Assembly: GCA_029204225.1 (NCBI GenBank)
Contig: CM055102.1
Location: forward strand, 11,873,939-11,937,938
Reading direction: 5' to 3'
Origin: Diphasiastrum complanatum
Lineage: Eukaryota; Streptophyta; Lycopodiopsida; Lycopodiales; Lycopodiaceae
Length of the DNA: 64,000 bases
Positions 1 through 11,100 of the stretch are shown here, in pieces. Positions within the stretch are counted from its first letter, which is position 1, and each line of letters begins with the position of its first letter. A program made the position numbers and the translations under genes. Under the pieces are notes generated by a model. The model worked only from the letters and a program-made list of their open reading frames with translations. It did not search any database and was not told the DNA's origin.

Positions 1-3000
1 TGGAGAAGGATCACTCATGGTTTCCAATTTTTCTTCATCCCTTTCAAGAAAGATGGAGCTTGGTACATAGATAGTGGAGCTTCTTCACATATGAGTTGTT
101 CAAAGGAGTCATTTGACTCAATCTTACCTTACAAAGGACTCCCAATAGAAGGAATTGGCAACATTCCATTGAAACTTGCTTCTTCAAAAGTTCTTGCACT
201 TTCTAATGTTCTTTTCATACCAAAACTCATAAATAGATTAGTTAGTGTGGGAAAGTTGCTTGATAATGGTTGTGATGTAAAGTTTAACTCCAATACTTGT
301 TTTATCAAGAAAAATGAAGATATCCTTGCTGATGGATCTAGATGTGGTGGAATTTTTAAGTTGAATTCTTATGAGAATGCAAACCTATGTGAAGTTGCTT
401 TGTTATCTAAGGAGGAGCTATGGCATAGAAGGTTGGGTCATCCTAACTTTAAATCTATGTCTTCTATGGTTAAGAAGGTGAAGGCTATTGGTCTTCCAAA
501 ATCTCTTTCTAAAGATCTCAAGCCTTGTGAGGCTTGTGCCATTGCAAAGTCACACAGAAAGCCATATAAGAAGTCTTTTATAAAGACTACTCATCCTTTG
601 GAGCTTATACACTCAGATGTACATTTTTCCTCTTCTAAAAGTATTGGTGGTGCAACATGTTTTGTCACCTTTATTGATGACTTTACTAGATATACTTGGA
701 TGTATCTACTTTCTTCAAAGGCTATGGTTTTTTATCACTTCGTAATCTTCAAAGCTTATGTTGAGAAACAGTTTTTTTTTAAAGTTAAAGCTTTAAGATG
801 TGATGGAGGAGGTGAATACATCTCCAACAAGTTTCATGAATACTATGAAGGTGAAGGAATAAAGAGAGAGTTTTCTTGTGCTTATTCTCCATCTCAAAAT
901 GGAGTAGCTGAGAGGAAAAACTGATCTTTATGTGAATGTGCTAAAGCAATTCGAGTAGCAGCTTCTTTGCCTATTGAATATTGGGGTGAAGCTATAAATT
1001 GTGCAAACTATTTGTGCAATAGATTATCTCACAATGCACTTGCTGGAAAATCACCTTTTGAAGTCTTATTTAAGAAGAAACCTAAGGTAAATCACCTTAG
1101 AGTTTTTGGTTGTGCTTGCTTTGTTAATGTGCCCTTGGAAACGAGGAAAAGATATGATCCTAATTCTATTAAAGAGATCATGGTCGGATATGCATCCAAC
1201 AAGAAAGCTTACAGAATCTATGTTTCCTCTACCTCAACTATAATTGAGAGTAGAGATGTTATATTCCATGAAGATCAAAAATACATTCTTGAGGAGGTCG
1301 AGTTCAAAGATTCTCACAAAGATACTCCAATCATCACCCTTGAAGACTATCATGGAGAGATGGGGCCGAGAATTGAGGAGGAGTCACCTTGAATCTTTTC
1401 ACCAAGGAGATCTCAAAGAGAAAGATCTGAGCCTAGAAGGCTTACATAAGAAGATAGAGGCAAGCAAGTGGAAATCAACTCCACTAATTGTGCTTATTTT
1501 ATTTCTCATGAGGATCCGAAGGATGTATATGATGCACTCAACTTGAAGGAATGGTACCTTGCCATGAAGGAGGAATATGATGCTTTAATGGCCAATAAGA
1601 CATGGGAGCTTGTGGATCTTCCATCCAACAAGCACACCATTGGTTGCAAAGGGGTTTCTTGAGTTAAGTATAATCAAGATGGAACAATCAACAAGTACAA
1701 GGCTAGGCTTTGTGCTAAAGGTTTTGCTCAAGTTTATGGACTTGATTATGAGGAGACCTTTGCTCCAGTTGCAAAGATGGTATCAATTAGAATTATAATG
1801 TCTCTTGTTTTTTTTTTCAATTGGCAAGTTCTTCAACTAGATGTCTCTAATGCATTTCTAAATGGGTATCTAGAAGAAGAGATTTATATGGATCAGCCTA
1901 TTGGGTTCATCCATGACAAAGAAAAAGTTTGCTTGCTCTTCAAAAGTTTATATGGATTGAAGCAAGCCTCAAGGTCATGGTATTCTCGACTTAACACCTT
2001 TCTTGAGTCACTAGGATCTAATCTTAATAACTGTGAAACTTCCTTATATGTCAAGTTTTTTGATAAAGATATTGTCATTCTTCTTATTTATGTTGATGAT
2101 ATCATTCTGACAGGAAGTAGTATCAACTTAGTTGAGGAAACCAAGATTGCACTTGGAAAAGAGTTCAAGATGCAAGATCTTGGAAAAATTCACTATATTC
2201 TAGGATTAGAGATTGACTTTCTTAAAGATAAAGCTTTTGTATGTCAATCCAAATATGCTCTTTCAATGTTAAAGAGGTTCGATATGTTGAGTTGTAAGAG
2301 TATAGAAATACCTATGGAGCAAAATGTAAAGGACTCTAACAAAGGTGATGAAAGATCCTTCATGGACATCACACTTTTTAGAAGTCTTATAGGCTCCTTA
2401 ATTTGGCTCACAATAACTAGACCTAACATAAGCTCTAGTGTTCATAAGTTGAGCCAGGCTATGCAAAATCCTACTATCTATCATTGGAGAATGGCCAAGA
2501 GAGTTCTTAGATATATATCTTCAACTTTTGATTTTGGTGTATAAAAGTGAAGTTCTTTCAATTTCGGATTTTGCAAGTGATAGAGCATATCAAAAATCTA
2601 CAAGTGCTTATGTCATATATCTTGGAGGAAACTTGATATCTTGGCTTTCCAAAAAGCAAGATATTGTATCACTCTCATCATGTGAAGCTGAGTACAAGAC
2701 ACTCACTACAACAACAAAGGAAGTGCTTTGGATCAAGAGGTTACTAGTGGAACTAAAGATAATCTTGGAACAAGATCTACCTATGATCATGTGTCACAAC
2801 ATTTCAGCCCAAGCCCTTACCAACAACCCGATATTCCATGCAAGGAGCAAGCATATCGAAGTTGCACATCACTTCGTGAGAGAGAAGCTCATTGGAGGGG
2901 AAATCAATTTGGAGCACATCGACACATCATCTTGTATTGCTGATATGCTCACAAACCTTTGAGCAAAAGTTCCTTCATCAAGCATAGAGCCAATCTTGGA

Positions 3001-3032
3001 GTTGTACCAAGATCCATGTTCAAATCAATATA
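1..3032 (+). pseudogene. Ty1/copia pol polyprotein remnant (element A), 5' part outside window
   Basis: The sequence opens in the protease (WYIDSGASSHM at 61-96). It continues through the GAG-pre-integrase zinc region (LWHRRLGHPNF, CEACAIAK), the integrase core (HSDVH, RCDGGGEY, GVAERKN), the reverse transcriptase (YVDD near 2090) and RNase H (SCEAEY near 2690). Nearly everything reads in one frame. It is broken by a TGA at 922 where relatives have Arg, a TGA at 1390, a TAA near 1450 and a TGA near 1660. There is a deletion or frameshift near 2530-2560 and a 1-base loss near 2955. The RNase H residue usually Asp (CDN) reads His (CHN). This is a dead copy of an enzyme set that makes and integrates retroelement cDNA. 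It resembles element M closely in the RT. Confidence 0.93.
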
Positions 3033-3050
3033 GATTATTGTTAGGAGGAG

Positions 3051-3811
3051 TGTTAAAATTGAAAAAACAATCCATATTGATTTTTTGGCTTGCTACAAAT
3101 GTTATGTAGCTCATAAATGCAAAATGCCAAGTTTGGCCTACATAGAACTCGAGCTACATGGTTATGTAATGTCTAGATTGAATAATACAACTTGCATATA
3201 GTTTGTAGACATAGAATTATCAAAGTCATGCTTGTAGAAACTCGTAGCAATTCACATGCACTAATTGTAAGTGATCAAAGTGACATGCAAGGCATGCACA
3301 AAGTGTAATGGACACATGCATGATGATTTATACTTTGTTAGTTAGAACTAGCACACTTGTAAAAAGTTGGTAGAATTTCATGCATGGCAAGCGACAAATG
3401 TCACATAGACTCTAGATGTCACTTTAGATGTCATTTTGTAATGAATGGATGTGGTTCTACCTTGAGCTACCTCAAACTATATAAATATGTGTAGCTCTCC
3501 TCACAATCAATGATGAAGAACCAAAGTTTTGTAGCTACCTCATGCCATTTTGGATCTAAACTATTTTGCTTGTTATCTCTCTATCTTTCTCTCTCTAACT
3601 CATGTTGAAGCTAATGCTTATACACTGATATCTTGTACTTTTGCTAATTATTGATTCATTGCTATCATATTCAGTTGCTTAGCATGCTAGATTCTGGTTA
3701 AGCCATTTCTTCTGAACTAGATATTGCAAATCAATCTAGAATCAGGTTACTGTGCTAATCACAAAGTTTAATTAGATCCATCATACTTGTCCTCCCACGT
3801 GTGAAATTTAG
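3051..3811 (+). repeat. 3' LTR of copia element A
   Basis: The LTR begins with TG directly after a purine-rich tract (ttaggaggag, 3041-3050), the usual copia PPT-LTR junction. The start resembles the LTR of M (TGTCAAAATATTG). A TATA-like box (ctatataaata) lies at 3477-3487. The right end is placed after CCCACGTGTGAAATTTAG by analogy with other LTRs here that end in a G-box plus GAAATTCAACA. That end is degenerate, so the boundary may be off by a few bases. Confidence 0.75.
3477..3487 (+). promoter_or_regulatory. TATA-like box in LTR of element A
   Basis: CTATATAAATA lies in the middle of the LTR, where the U3/R boundary is expected. It is about 25-30 bases ahead of a plausible start of the R region. 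Confidence 0.5.
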
Positions 3812-3829
3812 AAAATTTGTCATATGGGA

Positions 3830-4165
3830 CATCGGAATCCGACATCCAAGCATACGTCGGATGGATGTCGGATGGGCGTTGAACATTCGTCGGCGAAAGT
3901 TTGGCATCATTCTATGTTTACAGATGTCGGAATCCGACTGAATTCGGGAACGTCGCAATGCGACATCCACGTCAGAGCGTTTGCGACGTCCACGTCAGAG
4001 CATTTGCGACATCTTTGGATGTCACAATGCGACGTACATGTTGGACATCACAATACGATGTCCACGTCATACGTCGCATTGCAACGTCCATGTTAGATCG
4101 GGTTTGCATGATCGGAAAGATACGTTTTAGAATCTGGCACATTGTGCTCGTCGTAATGCGACATT
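3830..4165. repeat. Cluster of near-palindromic GTCGNAATNCGAC dyads
   Basis: At least seven 13-base dyads of the form GTCG-N-AAT-N-CGAC occur at 3831, 3926, 3952, 4021, 4047, 4073 and 4150. Most spacers are variants of gacatccacgtc. The stretch is rich in CpG and GACGTC/GACATC words, unlike the AT-rich flanks. It lies between the end of an LTR and an integrase fragment. No protein is recognisable in it. Confidence 0.6.
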
Positions 4166-4287
4166 TTTCAAAGTCGTCGGATTTTGATGACCTTATAGTG
4201 ACATGTTTTTCTGACATCCACAACAAATTAAAAAAAATTAAGTTCGCGATTCACGTCGCAAAACATGTCGCAAATCGCGGCGGGTGT

Positions 4288-4960
4288 TGCTGTGTGTTCA
4301 TTCAGATATATGTGGTCCAATGCAAACTCCTTTGCTGCTTGATGCAAAATATTTCATTACCTTCATTGACGAATATTCTAAATTTTATCAAGCAAAAATT
4401 GGAGGCTTTCAAAATCTTTAGACAATTCAAAGAGTGTCCAAAAAATGAAATTGGTAAAAGAATTAAAACGTTGAGGTCCGACGATGGGGGAGAGTATATC
4501 TCAATCAAATTTAGGAGTATTGCCTTAACAATGGCATTGAGCAACAATACATTACCTCCTATTCACCTCAGTTGAATGGACTTGCTGAGAGAAAAAATAG
4601 AACCTTAGTCGAATCGGCCAAGTATATGCTTGCTCATGTGACACTTTCGAAAGTCTTCTGGGCTAAAGTTGTCTCCACTATAGCTTAAATCCATAATAGA
4701 TGTCCAACTAAAGTTCTCTCAGACAAAACACCAAGGCTCCAAACCATCATTATCAAACCTATGCATTTTTGGATGTATCGCTTATGCGCAAATTTTGCAA
4801 GATCTCAAGAAGAAGCTCAACTTCCAGAGTATCAAATTTATTTTCATTGGCGGCTACACTACTTTTGTCCTTGAATGTCCGATTTTGTGATGTGGTTAGT
4901 AGTGTGCGTCTATTGTGTGCAAAATACATTATGCATTAAATGCACGACCTAGATACGCGA
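4288..4960 (+). pseudogene. Copia integrase fragment (element E, same family as F)
   Basis: Broken frames read as a copia integrase core. Recognisable stretches are FITFIDEYSKF, TLRSDDGGEYIS, LNGLAERKNRTLVESAKYMLAH and a following IHNRCPTKVLSDKTP. Frameshifts lie near 4525 and a TAG is at 4685. The VESAK and DKTP wording matches the integrase of element F (27500-27720) rather than A or G. Neither LTR nor RT is attached, so this is an isolated fragment. Confidence 0.85.
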
Positions 4961-5497
4961 CTATCAATCACAGATATTGCAGCAATCAATCATACAAACA
5001 GATGTACTGATATGATCTGATATAGGGAGAAAAAGTTAAAGCTTGTAGATTTACAATCATCAGGAACATTGTATCCTATTGATCCATATTCATTGCAACA
5101 TCTGGATCTTCATTCGGAGAGTCAATTAATAATCTATATGTGTGTCATGGCAAAAATGGCCTTTTGGGTTATTGTGAGAATTTGATGCTCTTTGGGAATG
5201 CACATTCAATGCAAAGGATACATTTTTTGGAAGAAGAATCAAGGAAAATATCAAAGGAGTGCGAAGAGGAATCTACAAAGTTGAAATCTTCTTTAGAAGA
5301 AAATGAGATGTTCAAGAAGGAGATCCAAAGGTTGAAATTTTTTTTGTATCATTTTATAGCTAGTAATGATGAGATAAAAACCGCATTTCAATCCATGCGT
5401 ATTTCATATTTGTCTCTTGTTAAATATATGGATGTAATCGTTTTGTCTAGGGATCTCCAAGGAATGTAGCTCGATAATATATGCGAGCGACTAGCAG
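4961..5497. other. Unassigned spacer with a short coiled-coil-like frame
   Basis: No transposon domain is visible. A 109-codon plus-strand frame at 5140-5469 is rich in Glu, Lys, Ser and Leu (FLEEESRKISKECEEES) and could form a short coiled coil. It has no recognisable family and no clear promoter, so I do not call it a gene. Confidence 0.35.
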
Positions 5498-6397
5498 CTA
5501 GTCTTTGACATTGTCGAAAGCAAGCACCTTATTTGGATCAAAAAATATGGAGGGAAGGAAATCATCCCATTTTGTTTCAATGCCCATTAAATATTCCAAG
5601 TCCCAGGCGTAAGTGGCTACCGTGCGGACTGTGGGATCGGAGCAATTGATGTAGTGACCGGCGAATGCAGAGAGAGCCCTTTTGGCATCTGCATCCATTG
5701 TCCACCCATATTTGAATTTGATGATTGGACAATTGAAATTGTTGAGTGTGATCTGGTCCAGAGGAGTGCCGCATTCCGCCCATTTGGATCTTCTTGGACA
5801 TGGCAGAAAATGTGCGTTCACCCGTAACTGTTGCGGACTCGTCACGTAAGCCCTGATGGCTGCAGGGTCTCTCTCAAATAACTGCTATCGCCACTCCGGT
5901 TGTGGTTGGAGGGCAGGTTCTTTTCCCTTGATGGTTTGAGTTGAGAATGATATCTGCCAGCCGCCTCTTGATGACTCGTGGGGATATTTGGATAAAAATT
6001 CATTGATGTTCTCCTCCACGGATTTCGGTCTTCGGAAGGCCCGGCTAACAGATATCGTTTGCGACCCTCTGGATGATGTTGTTTGGCCCTGGCTGGTGGT
6101 TTCGCCTTGGCTCTGGTCTCGCGTCTCAATGGCCGCATCTGTCTGCCCTTGGGACCGTTGATCTGGTTGAAATCCCCCTGCTGCCTGCTGGCTCTGATCT
6201 TGGCTAGTACTAGCCTGTGCAGCGTCAAAATTAGGTGGCAGTGGAATTACCACGGGGGTGGGCTGGACCTTCGTTTCCATGTTTTTTTGGCACGTCTTGA
6301 GGGCTTGCTTGGCCTGGACGAGCTCTTGCGTTGTGCTTGTCCGATACTTATTGAACTCCGTCTGGTAGCTGTTGAGAGTTTGGCTATAAATCTGCAC
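5498..6397 (-). pseudogene. X reading frame, C-terminal part
   Basis: On the minus strand a frame starts near 6397 (MQIYSQTLNSYQTEF). It runs through a Gln/Thr/Ser-rich linker and continues in the same frame past one TAG near 5884 (PEWR, stop, QLFERDPAA) to a stop at 5498. The last part (from TSPQQLRVNAHFLPCP to LAFDNVKD) looks like a compact domain with several Trp and Cys. I do not recognise the family. It is the 3' end of a long sense-strand frame downstream of the gypsy integrase, so an accessory retroelement ORF or a captured gene are both possible. Confidence 0.5.
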
Positions 6398-6462
6398 CTG
6401 ATGCTATAGAAGATTCATCTCTAATTGGAAAAGGGGCCTTGTTGCGGTGCAGATTGAGCTAA

Positions 6463-6813
6463 CTAGATGAGCTTCTCGTCTTGTAAGGCTTTAGCCTCCG
6501 TCCCCAGACACGTGTTCTCTGCTTCCAAAAGTATAAGTTGTGTTTGGATGGGGGCAAGCCATTGGGATGCATCAACTTGAAGCTCCCGCACCTTTGTGGA
6601 GGCCTTAGTCAATGCTTTGAAAAGGCTTTGAATATATTTGTTTAGGCCCTCCTCCTTCTGCTGCAGCTTGGCAATCTCTTGGTGCCCTGCTTGTTTGTGT
6701 TGCTGAGCCAGAATCAGCTCTTGTTGCAGCTTGGTGAGGTCTGCTCGCAGCTGTGTATTACTCATTGCCAACTGTAGTACCCTGCCTTCCAGAATAGCTT
6801 TGGCTGCTACCAC
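6463..6813 (-). pseudogene. X reading frame, coiled-coil segment
   Basis: A 116-codon minus-strand frame has strong heptad character, with repeated Leu/Gln/Lys (LRADLTKLQQELILAQQHKQ). It most likely forms a long coiled coil, as in structural or gag-like proteins. It is in a different frame from its neighbours, which implies frameshifts in a once continuous X frame. No family was identified. Confidence 0.5.
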
Positions 6814-6954
6814 TTCCAGGATGTATTTTCCTAGGGTTTGGTACGCCGTCGTTAGATCCGTGGGAGCAGTTGGTACACTAGCACTAGCAGGGGCTTGTGT
6901 TGTATCGGCCTCGACGACTTTTGGAATTCCGTCGTCATTGTCTTCGATCAGGTT

Positions 6955-7422
6955 TTAATTTGTCCTGATGCCATCTGGGGTGGTAGGGTCAGTTCGATCT
7001 GGTGATGCTACAAAAATTGTTTTTACAAATGCGTCATCAGACAGTGGTTGGCTGCCCTCGGCAACCTTTGGCAATGCGGGTGGGGTGTGAGAAACAACTG
7101 TGGAAACAAGGGTGAGGACAGTTTGTCTGAACGAGAGGATGGGAGGACCAGTGGGGAACTGAAGGGTGGTGTGGAGTATGGAAAAAGGTGAGGATGGAGC
7201 AGAAAGTGTCTGGCGTGGAGGTGAAAAATTGATAACTTGCATCCATGCTAGAGTGTCGGGGGATAGTTGCGAATCAGAAGGGTTGAATGTGAGAGGAGCA
7301 ACGGTGGTGGCAGGAGTAATGGAGAATGTGATGGTGACGGATGGAGCAGCGGACACTAGAAGAGAAGTAGGAATGGTATCAATAGTAGAAACGAGGATGG
7401 AGATAGAAACAGATGTGGATGG
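6955..7422 (-). pseudogene. X reading frame, Pro/Ser/Thr-rich segment (3' side of the G insertion)
   Basis: This minus-strand frame is rich in Pro, Ser, Thr and Val and low in charge, typical of a flexible linker. Removing element G and one copy of the GATGG target duplication joins it in frame to the segment at 13856-14172. The reading then goes through SLPIPSTSVSISILVSTIDT without a stop. This shows that the frame was open when G landed. Confidence 0.6.
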
Positions 7423-8077
7423 TGTGAAAAATACAGATCCTAAGTGGATCTAAACTCCAAGATCATTGGCTTGAATGCTTGCACTCCAAACTACATAAGC
7501 TAGGAATTGGCAACACATTCTATGCTACCTAGAATGCAAAGAACTTGATCAAAAAGCATTTATCACAAATGGAAACTTCCATAAACATCAAGTGCGGCCC
7601 AAAATAGCATTATACAGTCCATAATACATCAGCCTATCACTTTTGGAAAGCACCTAATATCATACACAATAGCTTGAAGACAATACACACAACAATGCTC
7701 TCAATGGAGGAAGAAACAATGACAATGATCTATTGATCTCAATGAAGCATACAAAAGGTTTCTCCAACCTGTTCTCCACGACTTCCCTACTATTTATGGA
7801 TGAGGAAGATGACTCTCTCTCCTCTCTCTAGAAGGTACTTGACCCTAGATATTCCCTATATAGGAAAAATAGCTAAAAATGGCTTATATGACCAAAATAC
7901 ATCAAAATGGTCTCATTTTGAAGGGTATGAAGTTTGACACTTCATCATACTGAAAAAATACAGTAAATAAAAACATTGTGGCCTGGTTCACACGTGTGAA
8001 ACTCCAGAACCAAAACTATTTACAATTTTAGCCAATTTAGGCCTCAAACTAGCTAGGAAATGTTGACAATTTTCACA
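7423..8077 (-). repeat. 3' LTR of element G
   Basis: Read on the minus strand it starts TGTGAAAATTG and ends TTTTTCACA, so it has TG...CA termini. It follows a purine tract (gaagagggag, 8078-8087 as complement). A TATA-like box CCTATATAGGG lies at 7854-7864. A G-box palindrome (TTCACACGTGTGAA) is near 7987-8000. Confidence 0.95.
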
Positions 8078-8087
8078 CTCCCTCTTC
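8078..8087 (-). promoter_or_regulatory. Polypurine tract of element G
   Basis: Minus-strand GAAGAGGGAG directly abuts the TG of the 3' LTR. This is the usual primer site for plus-strand DNA synthesis. Confidence 0.8.
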
Positions 8088-8139
8088 AACATTGGATGCT
8101 AGTTTCAACATAGTCTTTGAGCACATTCCAAGATTAGAT

Positions 8140-11100
8140 CTATGCATTTAAATATAGGTCCTTTCCCAATGGTTTGGTGAAGATATCAGCCACACACTCC
8201 TTTGAAGAGACATGTTGAAGCTCCACCTCTTTGGCAATGACTTGATCTCTCACAAAATGGTGAGCAATCTCAATGTGCTTGCTCCTTGCATGAAAAACAG
8301 GATTGCTTGCCAAGCTTTGGGCTGAAAGGTTATCACAAAGTATGATTGGAGTCTTCTCTGGTTCCAGCAAGTGAAGATCCAATAACATCCTCTTGATCCA
8401 AAGAATCTCCTTGGTGCATGTTGTTAATGCCTTGTACTCGGCTTCGGTGGAAGATAGAGAGATAGTTGGTTGCTTCTTTGATAGCCATGAGACCACTCCA
8501 TCTCCAAGATAGATTGCAAAGGCACTTGTTGACTTCCTATCCATTTGATCACCTGCAAAATCTGAATCTGAAAATCCACAAAGGTTAGGTGTAGTACCTC
8601 CATACAAGATGCCAAAATCTCTAGATCCCGAGATGTATCTAAGTACTCTCTTTCCTAGCTTCCAATGAGCCTCACTAGGATCTTGCATAAATTGACTTAG
8701 TTTACCAACCACAAAGCTTAGATCAGGTCTTGTGATGGTTAACCATATAAGAGATCCTATTAGCTTTCTATAGAGAGTAATGTCCTTGAAGGATCTTTCA
8801 TTACTTCTTGTAGTTAGCTTTACATTTGATTCCATAGGAGTAGAAACAACTTTACAATCTTCCATATGAAACCTTTTTAGAATAGAGTTAACATACTTTT
8901 CTTGACATATGAATGTAGATTTAGAAGTTCTAATAATCTCTATTCCTAAGATATAATGAAGTTTACCAAGATCTTGAATTTCAAACTCTCTTTTGAGTGC
9001 CATCTTGATTTCATCTATATCTAGATTGTTACCACCACTTAAGATAATGTCATCAACATAGATCAAAAGTAAAGTGATATCATTTTCATTCAATCTAAAG
9101 TAGAGAGAATGATCATACTCACTCATAACAAAGTTTTGAGAAAGTAAGAAGGAATTGAGCTTAGCATACCAACTCCTTGGTGCTTGCTTTAGCCCATACA
9201 AACTCTTTTGGAGATAGCACACATGATTAGGCTCATCATGTGAAACATAGCCCTCGGGTTGCTCCATGTAAATATCTTCTTCAAGATCACCATTCAAGAA
9301 GGCATTAGTAACATCCATTTGCCACATATCCCAATCATAAAGAGTTGCAAGAGAGATTAGGATTCGAATAGTTACCATCTTTGCCACGGGTGCAAAGGTC
9401 TCATCATAGTCAATACCATATTCTTGAGCATACCCCTTTGCCACCAACCTTGCCTTGTACTTGTTGATTGATCCATCTTGATTTGTCTTGATCTTGAAGA
9501 TCCACTTACAACCAATTGCCTTCTTGTCCTTTGGAAGCTTTACCAACCTCCATGTGTTGCTTTTGATGAGTGCTTGATGCTCATGATCCATGGCTTGGAT
9601 CCATTCCTTCTTTTGAATTGCTTCACCTACACAAGTTGGTTCATCAAAAGAGGTAAGAAAAGCAAAGTTAGAGTTGTCCACCACTTGCTTTCCTTTTTCA
9701 TCATAGGTTAGCCTTGATGGCTTAGCCCTTTGCCTTTGAGTCTTCCTTGAAGTTTGCTTTGGAGTGGCATCTCCATCTTCATCCAAGACATCTTGCACAT
9801 CATGATGATTAGTAGGCACATCAACATCAACATCAACAACATTGGAAACATTCTCTTCATGAAAGATGACATCCCTACTTATGACAACTTTCTTTGTAGA
9901 AGGAATGTACACTTTGTAAGCCTTGCTTACTTCACTATAGCCAACAAACACACCCTTCTTTGATGAAGGATCTTCTTTAGTTCTATCATCAAGTGTGATA
10001 TTGACAAAACATGTACATCCAAAGATCCTACAATGCTTGACACTCGGCCTTCTACCATAAAGAACCTCATGAGGAGTTTTACCATCCAAGGAAGCACTTG
10101 TCCATCTATTACATAGATAGTTAGCACATGCTAAAGCTTCCCCCCAAAAAGACTTAGCAAGATTAGCATGTAGTCTCATTGCCTTGGCACATTCACAAAG
10201 GGTTCTATTCTTCCTCTCGGCCACTCCATTCTGTTGTGGAGTCCTAGGACTAGACATCTCCCTCTTAATCCCATGTGCTATACAAAAGTCTTTGAACCTA
10301 TTTGAGGTGTATTCCCCTCCATTATCAGATCTTAAGCATTTGATCTTTGTATTGAATTGGTTTTCCATTTCATTCTTGAACTTGACAAATGCAGCAAACA
10401 CTTCATCCTTACTTTTAAGAAGATAGATCCAAGTATACCTACTAAAGTCATCAATGAAAGTTGCATACATCTTTGCCCCACCATTGCTAGTTGTACTAGA
10501 AGAATGAATATCAGAATGCACAAGTTGAAAAGCTTCTTTAGATCTAGAAGTAGATCTAGAATAAGCAAGTCTATGAGATTTGGACAAGGCACAATGTTCA
10601 CAAACACTATTGTTTGCAACAAGACTTTTAGGGAGACCAAGAACAAGCTCTTTCTTTGCCATTACCTCCAAAGATTTGAAGTTGGGATGGCCCAACCTCT
10701 TGTGCCAAACTTCTTGGTTTGTCAATTGCTCCCTAGCCATACATCCTTCATGATTAGAGATCACACATGCATCAAGCTTGAAAAGTTTACCATGCCTCCT
10801 ACCTTGAGCAATCAAGGATCCACATTTACTTATCAAACATGCATCTCCAATGAACTCCACATCAAGTCCTTTGTCAATCATTTGACTTACACTAAGCAAA
10901 TTCTTAGTGATTGAAGGAATGTACAAAACATTTTCAAGATTTGCTTTCCTATTTGTTGAAAGGGAAATAGGAATAGTGCCTATGCCTTTGATGTCACATT
11001 GACCATCATTTGCAGTGTAGATGATGTTACCTTCTCCCTCATAAGACAATAAGGATGTAAAGTATTCCTTATGTCTTGTCATGTGAGATGAGGCTCCACT

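Noticed and set aside
5140-5469. Coiled-coil-like frame as a gene
   Set aside because: No start context, promoter, family or neighbour supports it; kept only as part of an unassigned spacer.
10357-10914. 185-codon plus-strand frame opposite G gag-pol
   Set aside because: It is antisense to the intact integrase/zinc region and its wording is the shadow of that coding sequence.
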